From an uncultured Granulosicoccus sp. (GTDB taxonomy: Bacteria; Pseudomonadota; Gammaproteobacteria; Granulosicoccales; Granulosicoccaceae), in contig CANLXI010000006.1 of assembly GCA_947495035.1 (NCBI GenBank), forward strand, positions 62,001 through 126,000: DNA of 64,000 nucleotides, given 5' to 3'. Under the pieces are notes generated by a model. That model was not told the origin of the DNA. It saw only the letters and a program-made list of their open reading frames with translations, and made no database searches. A program made the position numbers and the translations under genes. How positions within the stretch are numbered: the stretch's first letter is position 1; each line of letters opens with the position of its first letter. This document shows positions 17,746 through 26,949 of this stretch, piece by piece.

Positions 17746-17775
17746 TTGAAAATCGTTTCTAAAGCGCTGTAGACT
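17746..17775 (+). promoter_or_regulatory. Putative promoter of the sugar ABC operon
   Basis: TTGAAA (17746-17751) and TAGACT (17770-17775) are 18 bp apart, upstream of the binding-protein ATG at 17807. The -10 overlaps the left operator, consistent with repression by the LacI protein. Confidence 0.45.
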
Positions 17776-17793
17776 CGCCCTACAACGCTTTAG
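17759..17793. promoter_or_regulatory. Paired LacI-type operators
   Basis: CTAAAGCGCTGTAG (17759-17772) and CTACAACGCTTTAG (17780-17793) are inverted copies with one mismatch and a 7-bp spacer. Each arm is itself a near-palindrome around a central GCGC or ACGC, as LacI-family sites are. Centres are 21 bp apart, two helical turns. The right copy runs into the Shine-Dalgarno AGGAGG (17792-17797). Confidence 0.7.
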
Positions 17794-17806
17794 GAGGTGC
17801 TAAACG

Positions 17807-19036
17807 ATGAAATTCTCAACGACTTTGCTGGGGGCTGCGACCCTCGTGGGTGCGGCGGCTGTCAGTGCCACGGATCTGGAAGTAACCCACTGGTGGACAT
17901 CCGGCGGTGAGGCAGCAGCGGTTGCCTAATTGGCCAGGGCGTTCGACGCAACGGGCAACCAGTGGATTGATGGGGCCATTGCAGGCTCTGCGGGAACCGC
18001 CAGACCCATCATGATCAGTCGTATCACCGGGGGAGACCCCATGGCAGCAACTCAATTCAATCATGGTCGTCAGGCCGAAGAGCTGGTTCAGGCGGGCCTG
18101 ATGCGTGATCTGACCGATGCTGCCGAGGCCGGTGGCTGGAAAGATGTGATTCATCCCCAGTCACTGATCGACTCCTGTACCTTCGAAGGCCGCATCTATT
18201 GCGCGCCGATCAACATTCATTCGTGGCAGTGGCTGTGGCTCTCGCACAAGGCATTCGAGGATGCAGGCGTGCCGGTACCGTCGAACTGGGATGAATTCGT
18301 CGCTGCTGCCTCTGCACTGGAGAAAGCCGGAAAGACTCCGCTGGCGATGGGCCAGCAAGCCTGGCAGAATGCTGGCGCGTTCAACGTGCTGCTGGTAGCG
18401 ATCGCCGGCAAGGATGTCTACAACACCGTCTTTGCCGACCATGATGCCGAGGTGGCAGCCGGGCCGGAGATGAGAAAAGTCTTCGAGGCGGCAGCCAACG
18501 CCCGGGAGATGTCGAAGAATTCCAGAGTGCAAGACTGGAATCAGGCCACCAATATGGTCATTGCCGGACAGGCCGGTGGGCAGATCATGGGCGACTGGGC
18601 GCAAGGTGAGTTCCAGGTTGCCGGCCAGGTAGCGGGCGTGGATTACAGCTGCCTGCCGGGTCTGGGTGTGAACGAGATCATCTCGACGTCGGGCGATGCC
18701 TTCTACTTTCCAGTCATGGATGATGAAGACAAGTCCAGAGCGCAGGACGTGCTTGCAGCAACCATGCTGGACCCCGTCACGCAGGTAGCGTTCAACCTCA
18801 AGAAAGGCTCTCTGCCGGTACGCGGTGACGTCGATCTGGAAGCGGCCAATGATTGCATGCGCAAAGGGCTCGAGATACTGGCCGCTGGCAACACGGTAAG
18901 CGATGTTGCGCAGCTGGTCAGTCCTGACACGGGATCCCGGATAGAGGACCTGTTTTCGGAATTCTTCAACGATCCGGGCATGTCGGTCGACGACGTTCAG
19001 TCGTACTTCGTTGACATCATTGCGGACGCTCGATAA
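17807..19036 (+). pseudogene. Sugar ABC transporter substrate-binding protein, interrupted by TAA at codon 41
   Basis: The frame starts at ATG 17807, 9 nt after AGGAGG, with a signal peptide (TTLLGAATLVGAAAVSA) and the mature start TDLEVTHWWTSGGEAAAVA. It then meets TAA at 17927-17929 and continues in the same frame (LARAFDATGNQWIDGAIAG) to 19036, about 409 codons in all, the normal length for this CUT1 family. Relatives usually have lysine at this position (AKLAEAF), so a single AAA-to-TAA change would explain it. No frameshift is present and the rest looks intact. Re-initiation at TTG 17930 would give a protein without a signal peptide. It is a recent pseudogene, a sequencing error, or a readthrough case. 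Confidence 0.85.
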
Positions 19037-19108
19037 GCGCTAGCCGGGATGCGGGCGGGCCATCGTATCGGCCCGCTTGATCCTCTTTCGTCAGGCGGAG
19101 ACTGAAGC

Positions 19109-20002
19109 ATGAATGCAGACACCAGACCACCCCGGATGTTCAAGAACATGGCGTCCAGGATTGCAGCCATTCCCATGGTACTGACCGCGATGGTCGTCTT
19201 CCTGGGATGCTCGATCTGGACCATTACCTACTCGTTCACCAGTTCGAGTCTCCTGCCAAACACGAACTGGGTCGGGCTTGCTCAGTACGAGCGTCTGTGG
19301 GGCAGCCGGCGATGGCTTGTTTCCATCGAGAATCTGGCGATATACGGGATACTGGCGTTGATTCTGTCGCTGGTGATCGGATTCCTGCTGGCTGCCTTGC
19401 TCGACCAGAAGGTTCGATTCGAAAACACCTTTCGTTCGATTCTGTTGTATCCCTTTGCCTTGAGTTTCATCGTCACCGGTCTGGTCTGGCAGTGGATACT
19501 CAATCCGGAATTCGGCGTGCAGAATATCGTGCGCAGCCTGGGTTTCGAGAACTTCATCTTCGATCCGCTCTACAACCCGGATATCGTGATCTATGGAGTG
19601 CTGATCGCAGGCATCTGGCAGGGTACCGGGCTTGTCATGTGTCTGATGCTCGCCGGGCTGCGTGGCATCGACGAAGACGTCTGGAAGGCATCGCGAGTCG
19701 ATGGCATTCCGGCATGGAAGACCTATCTGTTCATCATCATCCCGATGATGCGGCCCGTGTTCATCACCACACTGGTCATCATTACCTCGGGAATCATCAA
19801 ACTCTATGACCTGATTGTGGCGCAGACTGGCGGCGGTCCCGGCCTGTCCTCCGAGGTGCCGGCCAAATACGTCTACGACATGATGTTCCTCAGCCAGAAT
19901 CTTGGCCAGGGTTTCGCCGCCTCGACCATGATGCTGCTGGCTGTCGTGGTAATCATCATTCCCTGGGCTTACCTGGAATTCGGAGGCAAACAGCATGGCT
20001 GA
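19109..20002 (+). CDS. Sugar ABC transporter permease, MalF type
   Basis: This 297-aa CUT1-family inner-membrane permease has about six helices and the cytoplasmic EAA loop that contacts the ATPase (EDVWKASRVDGIPAWKTYLFIIIP). A GGAG site precedes the ATG by about 9 nt. It lies 72 bp after the binding-protein frame and overlaps the next permease by 8 nt. It forms the transport channel with that permease; the probable substrate is an oligosaccharide cleaved by the downstream GH3 enzyme. Confidence 0.93.
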   Translation: MNADTRPPRMFKNMASRIAAIPMVLTAMVVFLGCSIWTITYSFTSSSLLPNTNWVGLAQYERLWGSRRWLVSIENLAIYGILALILSLVIGFLLAALLDQKVRFENTFRSILLYPFALSFIVTGLVWQWILNPEFGVQNIVRSLGFENFIFDPLYNPDIVIYGVLIAGIWQGTGLVMCLMLAGLRGIDEDVWKASRVDGIPAWKTYLFIIIPMMRPVFITTLVIITSGIIKLYDLIVAQTGGGPGLSSEVPAKYVYDMMFLSQNLGQGFAASTMMLLAVVVIIIPWAYLEFGGKQHG

Positions 20003-20945
20003 CACCAACTCACTGAACCCGGCTGCAACCAGGTCGAAAGATTCGCTGGAGCCCGATGGGCCCAAACCAAGGCGGATACTGTCGAGTCGCAATATCCTTG
20101 TCTACGGCATTCTGATTCTGGTATCGGCCTACTACCTTTTGCCGCTATACGTGATGCTGGTCACCTCGCTCAAGGACCTGGTCACCTCGCTCAAGGACAT
20201 GGACGAGATTCGTCTGGGCAACATCTTCTCCCTGCCTGTCGATATCACCTTTGCCCCCTGGACCAAGGCCTGGTCCGAAGCCTGTACCGGTCTGAATTGC
20301 GATGACTTGTCGCGGGGTTTCTGGAATTCGGTGAAAATCCTCGTCCCTTCCGCCCTGATATCGATCGCGATAGCGTCGATCAATGGCTATGCCCTTGCCA
20401 ACTGGCGATTTCGGGGTGCCAACCTGTTCTTCACCATTCTGATCATCGGAGCATTCATTCCCTACCAGGTGTTGATCTATCCGATTGTCATTCTGCTGCG
20501 CGAGATAGGACTCTACGGTTCGCTGACTGGTCTGGTCATCGTGCATTCCATCTTCGGCATGCCAATTCTGACATTGCTCTTCCGCAATTACTTCACCTCG
20601 ATTCCGGTGGATCTGTTCAAGGCGGCACGTGTGGATGGCGCAGGGTTCTGGCGTATCTACTTTCAGATCATGCTGCCCATGTCGCTGCCGATCTTCGTCG
20701 TCGCAATGATTCTGCAAGTTACCGGTATCTGGAATGATTTCCTTTTCGGGGTCGTCTATACCCGGCCGGAAAACTATCCCATGACGGTGCAACTCAACAA
20801 CATTGTCAACACCGTGCAGGGCGTGAAGGAATACAACGTCAACATGGCCGCCACGCTCCTGACCGGCGCGGTGCCACTGATTCTCTACTTCGTATCCGGC
20901 AAATTATTCGTACGCGGTATCGCCGCAGGCGCCGTCAAAGGGTGA
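19995..20945 (+). CDS. Sugar ABC transporter permease, MalG type
   Basis: This 316-aa partner permease of the CUT1 importer has about six helices and an EAA loop (VDLFKAARVDGAGFWRIYFQIMLP). The first helix (about 30-55) is followed by an exact-looking doubling, VTSLKDL-VTSLKDM, caused by a 21-bp tandem duplication. This lengthens the first periplasmic loop by seven residues, but the frame stays open. The start overlaps the previous gene by 8 nt and the ATPase gene follows after 4 nt, so it is one operon. Confidence 0.93.
   Translation: MADTNSLNPAATRSKDSLEPDGPKPRRILSSRNILVYGILILVSAYYLLPLYVMLVTSLKDLVTSLKDMDEIRLGNIFSLPVDITFAPWTKAWSEACTGLNCDDLSRGFWNSVKILVPSALISIAIASINGYALANWRFRGANLFFTILIIGAFIPYQVLIYPIVILLREIGLYGSLTGLVIVHSIFGMPILTLLFRNYFTSIPVDLFKAARVDGAGFWRIYFQIMLPMSLPIFVVAMILQVTGIWNDFLFGVVYTRPENYPMTVQLNNIVNTVQGVKEYNVNMAATLLTGAVPLILYFVSGKLFVRGIAAGAVKG
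20160..20201. repeat. 21-bp in-frame tandem duplication inside the permease gene
   Basis: Copies at 20160-20180 and 20181-20201 differ only near the end (ACCTG versus ACATG). The result is a repeat of VTSLKD at the end of helix 1. Confidence 0.85.
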
Positions 20946-20949
20946 ACCC

Positions 20950-22026
20950 ATGAACTCTGTCGAAATCAAGCACCTCGATCTGCAATTCTCTTCAGTCAAG
21001 GTATTGCAGGATCTGAATCTCACCATCCCGAAAGGGGAGTTCCTGGTCTTGCTGGGATCATCGGGTTGCGGCAAGTCCACCTTGCTCAACTGCATCGCCG
21101 GATTGCTCGAACCGACCTCGGGTCAGATTCACATCAATGGCAGGAACGTCACCTGGGCGGAGCCGTCCGAGCGGGGTATCGGTATGGTATTCCAGTCGTA
21201 TGCGCTCTATCCTCAGATGAGTGTCGAGGGAAATCTCACGTTCGGTCTTCGCAATGCGAAGATGCCGAAAGACGAAATTGCCAAACGGGTGAAACGCGCC
21301 TCAGAGGTCCTGCAGATCGAAGCTCTGCTCAAGCGCAAGCCGGCGGCTCTGTCGGGTGGTCAGCGACAGCGTGTTGCCATTGGCCGCGCCCTGGTGCGTG
21401 ACGTTGATGTGTTCCTGTTCGATGAACCGTTGTCGAACCTGGATGCCAAGCTGCGTGCCGATCTGCGGGTCGAGATCAAGCGTCTGCACCAGCAGCTCGA
21501 GAACACCATGATCTATGTCACCCATGACCAGGTGGAAGCGATGACCCTGGCGGATCGCATAGCCATCATGAAAGGGGGTCAGATAATGCAGTTGGGGACT
21601 TCGGATGAAATCTACAACCGACCTCGCAACCTGTACGTGGCTGACTTCATCGGTTCGCCATCGATGAATTTTCTCGATGGCGAGATCTCGAATGGCAGGT
21701 TTCGGCGGGGGGATCTGGAACTGCCTCTTTCAGGCTACCAGTTTGCAGAGCAGTCAACGCGCGTGGGCGGGGCAATCATCGGTATCCGACCCGAACACGT
21801 CATCACCGGCGATCTGGTCGGCAGCGCGCCGGTCAGTAGGGAAGTCACCGTCGATCTGGTGGAGCCCATGGGCTCCGATACGCTGATCTATACGCAATTG
21901 CAGGATATTCCGTTTCATATCCGCATGGACGGCCAGGCGCGTGTTGCTCCTGGAGATCGCATCACCATCGGAATCGAACCTGCGCGCGCCTCGCTATTTG
22001 ATCCTGCCACTGAACTGCGGATGTAG
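20950..22026 (+). CDS. Sugar ABC transporter ATP-binding protein, UgpC/MsmK type
   Basis: This 358-aa ATPase energises the CUT1 importer. Walker A is LGSSGCGKSTLLN, the signature LSGGQRQRVAIGRAL, Walker B VFLFDEPLSNLDAKLR, and the switch histidine lies in MIYVTHDQVEAM. Residues after 240 form the TOBE-type regulatory domain (IGIRPEHVITG), characteristic of CUT1 ATPases. It is the last transporter gene, 4 nt after the MalG-type permease, with the GH3 gene about 200 bp further on. Confidence 0.95.
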   Translation: MNSVEIKHLDLQFSSVKVLQDLNLTIPKGEFLVLLGSSGCGKSTLLNCIAGLLEPTSGQIHINGRNVTWAEPSERGIGMVFQSYALYPQMSVEGNLTFGLRNAKMPKDEIAKRVKRASEVLQIEALLKRKPAALSGGQRQRVAIGRALVRDVDVFLFDEPLSNLDAKLRADLRVEIKRLHQQLENTMIYVTHDQVEAMTLADRIAIMKGGQIMQLGTSDEIYNRPRNLYVADFIGSPSMNFLDGEISNGRFRRGDLELPLSGYQFAEQSTRVGGAIIGIRPEHVITGDLVGSAPVSREVTVDLVEPMGSDTLIYTQLQDIPFHIRMDGQARVAPGDRITIGIEPARASLFDPATELRM

Positions 22027-22232
22027 ATGCCGGAGCGGGGAAACCTGGCAGACAAACCGCCTTCTCGGTCATGACTACCTTGACGCCTTTTCAGCCTCAT
22101 GCTGGTGAAACGCAGCAGGCGACCAGCTTGACCACTCACGTGAGCGAGCGCAGGTCTTGCTCGCCTCTACAGACCATTGGAATTCTCAAGATTATGCGCG
22201 CTACTGACGACTTGAACGAGGAGGACATGACC

Positions 22233-24668
22233 ATGGACCTCGAAGCGCTGGTCGATGCCATGACATTGCAGGAGCAGGTTTCCCTGTTGTCGGGTGAAGA
22301 CTCATGGTCGTTGCCCGCAGTCAGCAGAGTTGGAATCGGCAAGTTGCGGGTGACAGACGGGCCCAATGGTGCGCGTGGGGGAGGGTCACTCATCGGTGGG
22401 CTCAGCGCAGCGGCCTTTCCCGTGGGCATCTGTATAGGGGCCAGCTGGGATCCGCAACTGGCGCGCGAGATTGGCAGCGCCATCGCCGACGAAGTCGTCT
22501 CCAAGGGCGCTCATGTGGCGCTGGCGCCAACGGTGAATATCCATCGTTCGGTCACGAATGGTCGCAACTTCGAATGCTTTGCAGAAGATCCGGAACTGAC
22601 GGCGGCCCTGGCAATCAGCTATATCGAAGGTCTGCAAGCCAAACGCATTGCAGCAACAATCAAGCATTTCGCGGGTAATGAAAGCGAGATCGAGCGTACC
22701 ACCATGAATTCCAGAGTCGACGAACGGACTTTGCGTGAAGTGTATTTTCGTCCATTCGAGGATGCCGTGAAGAAGGCGGGTGTCTGGGCGGTCATGACCT
22801 CCTACAACCAACTCAATGGAACGTATACATCGGAGCATTCGTGGTTGATCAACGAGGTATTGCGCGGTGATTGGGGGTTCGATGGACTGGTCATGTCTGA
22901 CTGGTCCGGCTCCCACAGTACTGCGCCCACGGTAAATGCCGGGCTGGATCTCGAGATGCCGGGGCCGACGCGCGATCGTGGTCAGAAACTGCTCGATGCT
23001 GTCGAAACCGGTGAGGTGGCAAGTTCGACCGTGCGCCAGGGGGCACTCAATGCCCTGCGTCTCATGCGTCGAACCGGGGCATTGGGTAATCTGCAACACC
23101 ATCAGGAACGAGTCGATGACCGTCCGGAACATCGAGCCTTGATTCGGTGTGCCGGTGCCGCCGGCATGGTTCTGCTGAAGAACGAGGGTATCCTGCCACT
23201 GCAGGCCGATGGACGTGTTGCCGTCATTGGTCCGAATGCCAGAACGGCACGGATCATGGGCGGCGGATCCTCACAGCTCAACCCTCACTATCAGGTGACG
23301 CCGTGGGAGGGTCTGGTTGGTCGTCTGGGAGAGGATGATCTGAGCTACGCAGCGGGATGTTCCAATCATCGTTGGGAGCCCTTGCTCGAAGGGGAATTCA
23401 CCTGCGATTTCTTTGCTTCTACCGATTTCTCGGGTCCCGTCGTGCATAGCGAGCAGTTGCAGAATGCGAATGCCATGTGGATGACGCCTATCGCCGCGGG
23501 AAAGGTCAGGCAAGGCCATTTTTCCGTGCGTATCCGTGGAACCTTTGTACCAAAGGAGACCGGGCTGCACAGGGTCGGTCTCTTTTCGGCCGGGTATTCA
23601 CGTGTCAAGGTCGATGGGCAGCTGGTTGCCAATGCCTGGGATGGTTGGAGCAGAGGTCGGACCTTCTTTGAAGAGGGGTGTGATGAGGTCGTGGGTACGG
23701 TGACGTTGAATGCAGCGCAGTCGTATGAGATAGAGATCGAATTCGCATCCAAGCCATTCATTGATATGGAAACCCATGCATTCCGACTGGGCATCGGCCA
23801 TCCCATGGGAGATGCCGACATTGTGCAAGCAGTCGAGGTTGCCGCTCAGGCAGACAAGGTTGTGCTGTTTGTCGGCCGCTCGGGCGAGTGGGATACCGAA
23901 GGCTCCGATCTGGAAGACATCGCCTTGCCCGGTCGGCAGAACGAACTGGTGTCGGCGGTGCTCGCGGCCAATCCTCGAACAGTCATCGTACTTCAGACGG
24001 GCGGCCCGATCGAAATGCCCTGGGTAGACGATGTACCGGCAATCCTGCAAGCCTGGTATCCGGGGCAGGAGTGCGGTAACGCCATTGCGGACGTCCTGTA
24101 CGGTGATGCGGAGCCTGGCGGTCGGCTGCCACAAAGCTTTCCGCGCCAGTGGTGCAACAACCCGACCTATAGCGAGGATTCCGAGATCTATCCGGGACGT
24201 GACGGTCACGTCCGTTACGACGAAGGTGTGTTCATCGGCTATCGTCACTACGAACGTGCCGGAATCGCGCCACTATTCGCGTTTGGTCATGGTTTGTCGT
24301 ATACCTCGTTTGCGCTGTCCGATCTGCTTGTTGCCAGTCGTCCTGATAGCGTCAGAGTGGCATTTGCAGTCTCCAACACGGGGGACAGATCAGGCAGTAC
24401 GGTGGCGCAGATCTACGTTGGCGACAAGGAGGCCAGCGTTCCACGCCCGCTTCGTGAACTCAAGGCATTTCGCAAGGTCGTGCTCGAGCCGGGAGAGTCG
24501 ACAGATGTACAGATCGACCTGTCAATGCGTGATTTTGCTTTCTACGATGTCGTCTCGCGCTGCTGGCGAATCGAAGCAGGTGCATTCTCTGTTTCGCTGG
24601 GAATCTCGGCAGTCGACATCGTTGCCGAAGTGGACGTGCAACTGGAGGCTGCGACCCTCTCCGTTTGA
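22233..24668 (+). CDS. GH3 family beta-glucosidase with PA14 domain
   Basis: This 811-aa glycosidase has a GH3 N-terminal barrel (RVTDGPNGARGG, IKHFAGNESEIERT, nucleophile Asp223 in GLVMSDWSGS), a GH3 C-terminal domain split by a PA14 module (about 390-535; RVKVDGQLVANAWDGW), and a fibronectin-III-like end (about 735-800). The order matches PA14-containing BglX-like beta-glucosidases. There is no signal peptide, so it probably acts in the cytosol on sugars imported by the adjacent ABC system. The start at 22233 was chosen over the in-frame ATGs at 22194 and 22227 because GAGGAGG is correctly spaced only for it. Confidence 0.92.
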   Translation: MDLEALVDAMTLQEQVSLLSGEDSWSLPAVSRVGIGKLRVTDGPNGARGGGSLIGGLSAAAFPVGICIGASWDPQLAREIGSAIADEVVSKGAHVALAPTVNIHRSVTNGRNFECFAEDPELTAALAISYIEGLQAKRIAATIKHFAGNESEIERTTMNSRVDERTLREVYFRPFEDAVKKAGVWAVMTSYNQLNGTYTSEHSWLINEVLRGDWGFDGLVMSDWSGSHSTAPTVNAGLDLEMPGPTRDRGQKLLDAVETGEVASSTVRQGALNALRLMRRTGALGNLQHHQERVDDRPEHRALIRCAGAAGMVLLKNEGILPLQADGRVAVIGPNARTARIMGGGSSQLNPHYQVTPWEGLVGRLGEDDLSYAAGCSNHRWEPLLEGEFTCDFFASTDFSGPVVHSEQLQNANAMWMTPIAAGKVRQGHFSVRIRGTFVPKETGLHRVGLFSAGYSRVKVDGQLVANAWDGWSRGRTFFEEGCDEVVGTVTLNAAQSYEIEIEFASKPFIDMETHAFRLGIGHPMGDADIVQAVEVAAQADKVVLFVGRSGEWDTEGSDLEDIALPGRQNELVSAVLAANPRTVIVLQTGGPIEMPWVDDVPAILQAWYPGQECGNAIADVLYGDAEPGGRLPQSFPRQWCNNPTYSEDSEIYPGRDGHVRYDEGVFIGYRHYERAGIAPLFAFGHGLSYTSFALSDLLVASRPDSVRVAFAVSNTGDRSGSTVAQIYVGDKEASVPRPLRELKAFRKVVLEPGESTDVQIDLSMRDFAFYDVVSRCWRIEAGAFSVSLGISAVDIVAEVDVQLEAATLSV

Positions 24669-24697
24669 GGAGTCATCCGGTGCGCAAGTTGTCATCA

Positions 24698-25030
24698 TCA
24701 CTCGGGCGGCGTGACCTCGACGATGAAGGCTGCATACCAGGCTGCCAGTTGTGCAATCTGTTCATCGGACAGAGGCTGCGCGATCAGTGACATTCGACGA
24801 TCCTGGCGCGCTCCTGATCGATAATCCTTCATGCTCTTCTCCAGGTACAGTGCTGACTGCCCAGCCAGGTTCGGAACCTCGGGGTCGGTAGCCATGCCTG
24901 TCTTGCCGTGGCAGACACTGCATTGTCTGGCCAAGGTCTGACCGGAAGACGGCTCCTGCGCTTGTGCCTGATCGTGAGTCAGAGCCGAACCGAGGAACAG
25001 GGACGACGTTAACAATAGAGACAGTTTCAT
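24698..25030 (-). CDS. Small periplasmic cytochrome c
   Basis: This 110-aa class I c-type cytochrome has a signal peptide (about 1-24, ending DQAQAQ) and one haem site, CSVCH (residues about 37-41). The axial methionine is probably in the DRRMSLIAQPLSDEQIAQLAAWYA segment, as in the c553/c4-like group. It lies downstream of and on the same strand as a PQQ-type sugar dehydrogenase, 117 bp apart, so it probably accepts electrons from that enzyme and passes them to a terminal oxidase. No clear ribosome-binding site. Confidence 0.9.
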   Translation of the reverse strand: MKLSLLLTSSLFLGSALTHDQAQAQEPSSGQTLARQCSVCHGKTGMATDPEVPNLAGQSALYLEKSMKDYRSGARQDRRMSLIAQPLSDEQIAQLAAWYAAFIVEVTPPE

Positions 25031-25147
25031 GTGCTTGTGGATGATCAGCAGATACTGACGGCAATCTCGGTGCCGGAACGCCGGTGGGGCAGGCAGCGCC
25101 GCAATGGGTGCGCCTGCCTCACCGTCATGTTTCGAGGTCAGAGAGCC

Positions 25148-26389
25148 TCACTCGGAATAACTGATTCGATAAATCGCATTGGCGAAGTCATCGGAGACCA
25201 GCAGCGAGCCGTCCTTCATCTGGACGACATCGACAGGGCGGCCATCGTACTCACCGTTTTCATCGATCCAACCCTCTGCAAAAGGCTCTGTCGTTGCCGT
25301 ACCTTCTTCATCGATGAATGTCACCATGACCCTGGCTCCGACGGGTGTCGTCCGGTTCCAGGATCCGTGCTGAGCCGAGAATATGGCATTGCGATACTTT
25401 TCCGGGAACATGTTGCCGGTGTAGAAGCTCATGCCCAGATCGGCTGCATGCGCAATGGTTTCCGAGGCCGGCATGACCACGTCAACGGGAACTTCCTGGC
25501 CTTCGTATTCCGTCGTGCGCACGGATCCACCTCCATACCAGGGAAATCCGAAGTGCTGGCCCATCTCGGTCTGTCTGTTGATCTCTCCGGGCGGAATGTC
25601 ATCGCCCATGCCATCGACCTGATTGTCGGTCCACCACAGCTCTCCGGTGACCGGGTGAAAGTCATGACCGACCGAATTTCTGACACCGTAGGTATAGACT
25701 TCGCGATCTGTCCCGTCACGATTCATGCGAATGATGCCGCCAATGCCGGTTTCCTTGTACAGATCCATCTTTTCCGGCGGGAAGACATTGAAGGGCTGGC
25801 CCAGTGAGATGTAGAGCTTGTCATCCGGTCCAACCTTGATGACTCTCGCCGTGTGGTTGTAGCTTTCCTCTTCAACCGGGATGAGTGTCCCCTGCGGGAC
25901 GATAGGTACCGCCACAACGTCCGGGCTTTCGTGGAAGAATTCGGCTGCCGGATACATCATGACCCGATTGCGTTCGGCAATGAACAGAAAACCGTCCCTG
26001 GAAAAGGCCACGCCATTGGGTACATCAAGCTCCAGCGACGGTGCGAAATCCTTGACTTCGTCGGCGACTCTGTCCCGATCGCGATCCATGACTGCCCACA
26101 CCTTGTTCTTCTTGGTGCCGACGAACAGAACGGTGCCTTGAGGGGCCATCGCCATGTGTCTGGCGTCAGGCACCAGAGCATAGAGCTCTATCTTGAATCC
26201 CGGAGGCAGGGAAATACCCTCCAGTACCTTGCGCAAGGAGTCTGCTGACTTGCCGTCCTGCTCGACAACCGTGTGCTCCTTGGTGCCGGTTACCTTGAAG
26301 GCACCCAGTTTTTCAAGGTTGGTTTGAGCGCTGCTGACTCCCGCCATCAAGGTGCATGCTGTGGTGACTGCGCCAATCAGATATTTCAT
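25148..26389 (-). CDS. PQQ-dependent sugar dehydrogenase, sorbosone dehydrogenase-like
   Basis: This 413-aa secreted beta-propeller has a signal peptide (about 1-21, VSSAQ). Motifs typical of the soluble aldose/sorbosone dehydrogenase family include DVPNGVAFSRDGFLFIAERN, YNHTARVIKVGPDDKLYISLG, TYGVRNSVGHDFHPVTGELWW and AQHGSWNRTTPVGARV. The family oxidises aldoses or sorbosone in the periplasm using PQQ and calcium. GGAGGG lies just before the ATG. The downstream cytochrome c is the likely electron acceptor. No PQQ synthesis genes are in the window. The exact sugar cannot be told. Confidence 0.88.
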   Translation of the reverse strand: MKYLIGAVTTACTLMAGVSSAQTNLEKLGAFKVTGTKEHTVVEQDGKSADSLRKVLEGISLPPGFKIELYALVPDARHMAMAPQGTVLFVGTKKNKVWAVMDRDRDRVADEVKDFAPSLELDVPNGVAFSRDGFLFIAERNRVMMYPAAEFFHESPDVVAVPIVPQGTLIPVEEESYNHTARVIKVGPDDKLYISLGQPFNVFPPEKMDLYKETGIGGIIRMNRDGTDREVYTYGVRNSVGHDFHPVTGELWWTDNQVDGMGDDIPPGEINRQTEMGQHFGFPWYGGGSVRTTEYEGQEVPVDVVMPASETIAHAADLGMSFYTGNMFPEKYRNAIFSAQHGSWNRTTPVGARVMVTFIDEEGTATTEPFAEGWIDENGEYDGRPVDVVQMKDGSLLVSDDFANAIYRISYSE

Positions 26390-26949
26390 TGATCCCTCCA
26401 GATTGTTGAAAATTGCTCCAGACCTTATCGTTTACGCGGTTGATGAAACAGTCCCCAGACCAGGTGGCAAACCATGCATCAACGAGATACGTTGACGGCC
26501 CGTGGCTGTATTTTCAGCCATTCAGGGCGGCAGCATCGGGGCCGGTATGTCGGATCCGAATGCCTGGTGAGCAACACCGCAGCGCGGGTTCGACATGCCT
26601 GCGGACATGAACTGCATCGACCGAGAATGAGGGTAACCAATTCGATGGCGAGATACCAGCAGTTTCATGCACAGGGATACAGACCCTGCTGACGGGCCGG
26701 TCATTCCGAGTTGCATTGTCTGACTGGTTGCCGACCCCGGTCGGTTCCGGTCAATCGTCAGCTCATCCTGTCTGAGCGGGCTTGATTGCATGGTTGATAT
26801 CACCCCGCTGGGGGATGGTCAGGATGCAGCGCCCGTCCTAGGGTGTGTGTCAGCACCGGCGTCACATCTGTTCGCCACAGCCTGAAGTCGACGAATGCTG
26901 GTCGGACAACGCTGGTGCCCCGTTCCCTTCTGATAAAGGAGTTGTTGAT
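26390..26949. other. 560-bp intergenic region
   Basis: No supported gene is seen. Short frames on both strands lack ribosome-binding sites and recognisable protein features. It should contain the divergent promoters for the PQQ enzyme (minus) and the lipoprotein at 26950 (plus). AAGGAG just before 26950 is the only clear signal. Confidence 0.6.

Noticed and set aside
19091-20092. 333-aa minus-strand frame opposite the MalF-type permease
   Set aside because: The product is rich in His, Gln and Asp, as expected from the complement of a membrane-protein gene, and has no start signal.
26474-26803. Short frames on both strands in the 26.4-26.9 kb gap
   Set aside because: They overlap each other, lack ribosome-binding sites and give low-quality compositions; I treat the region as non-coding.
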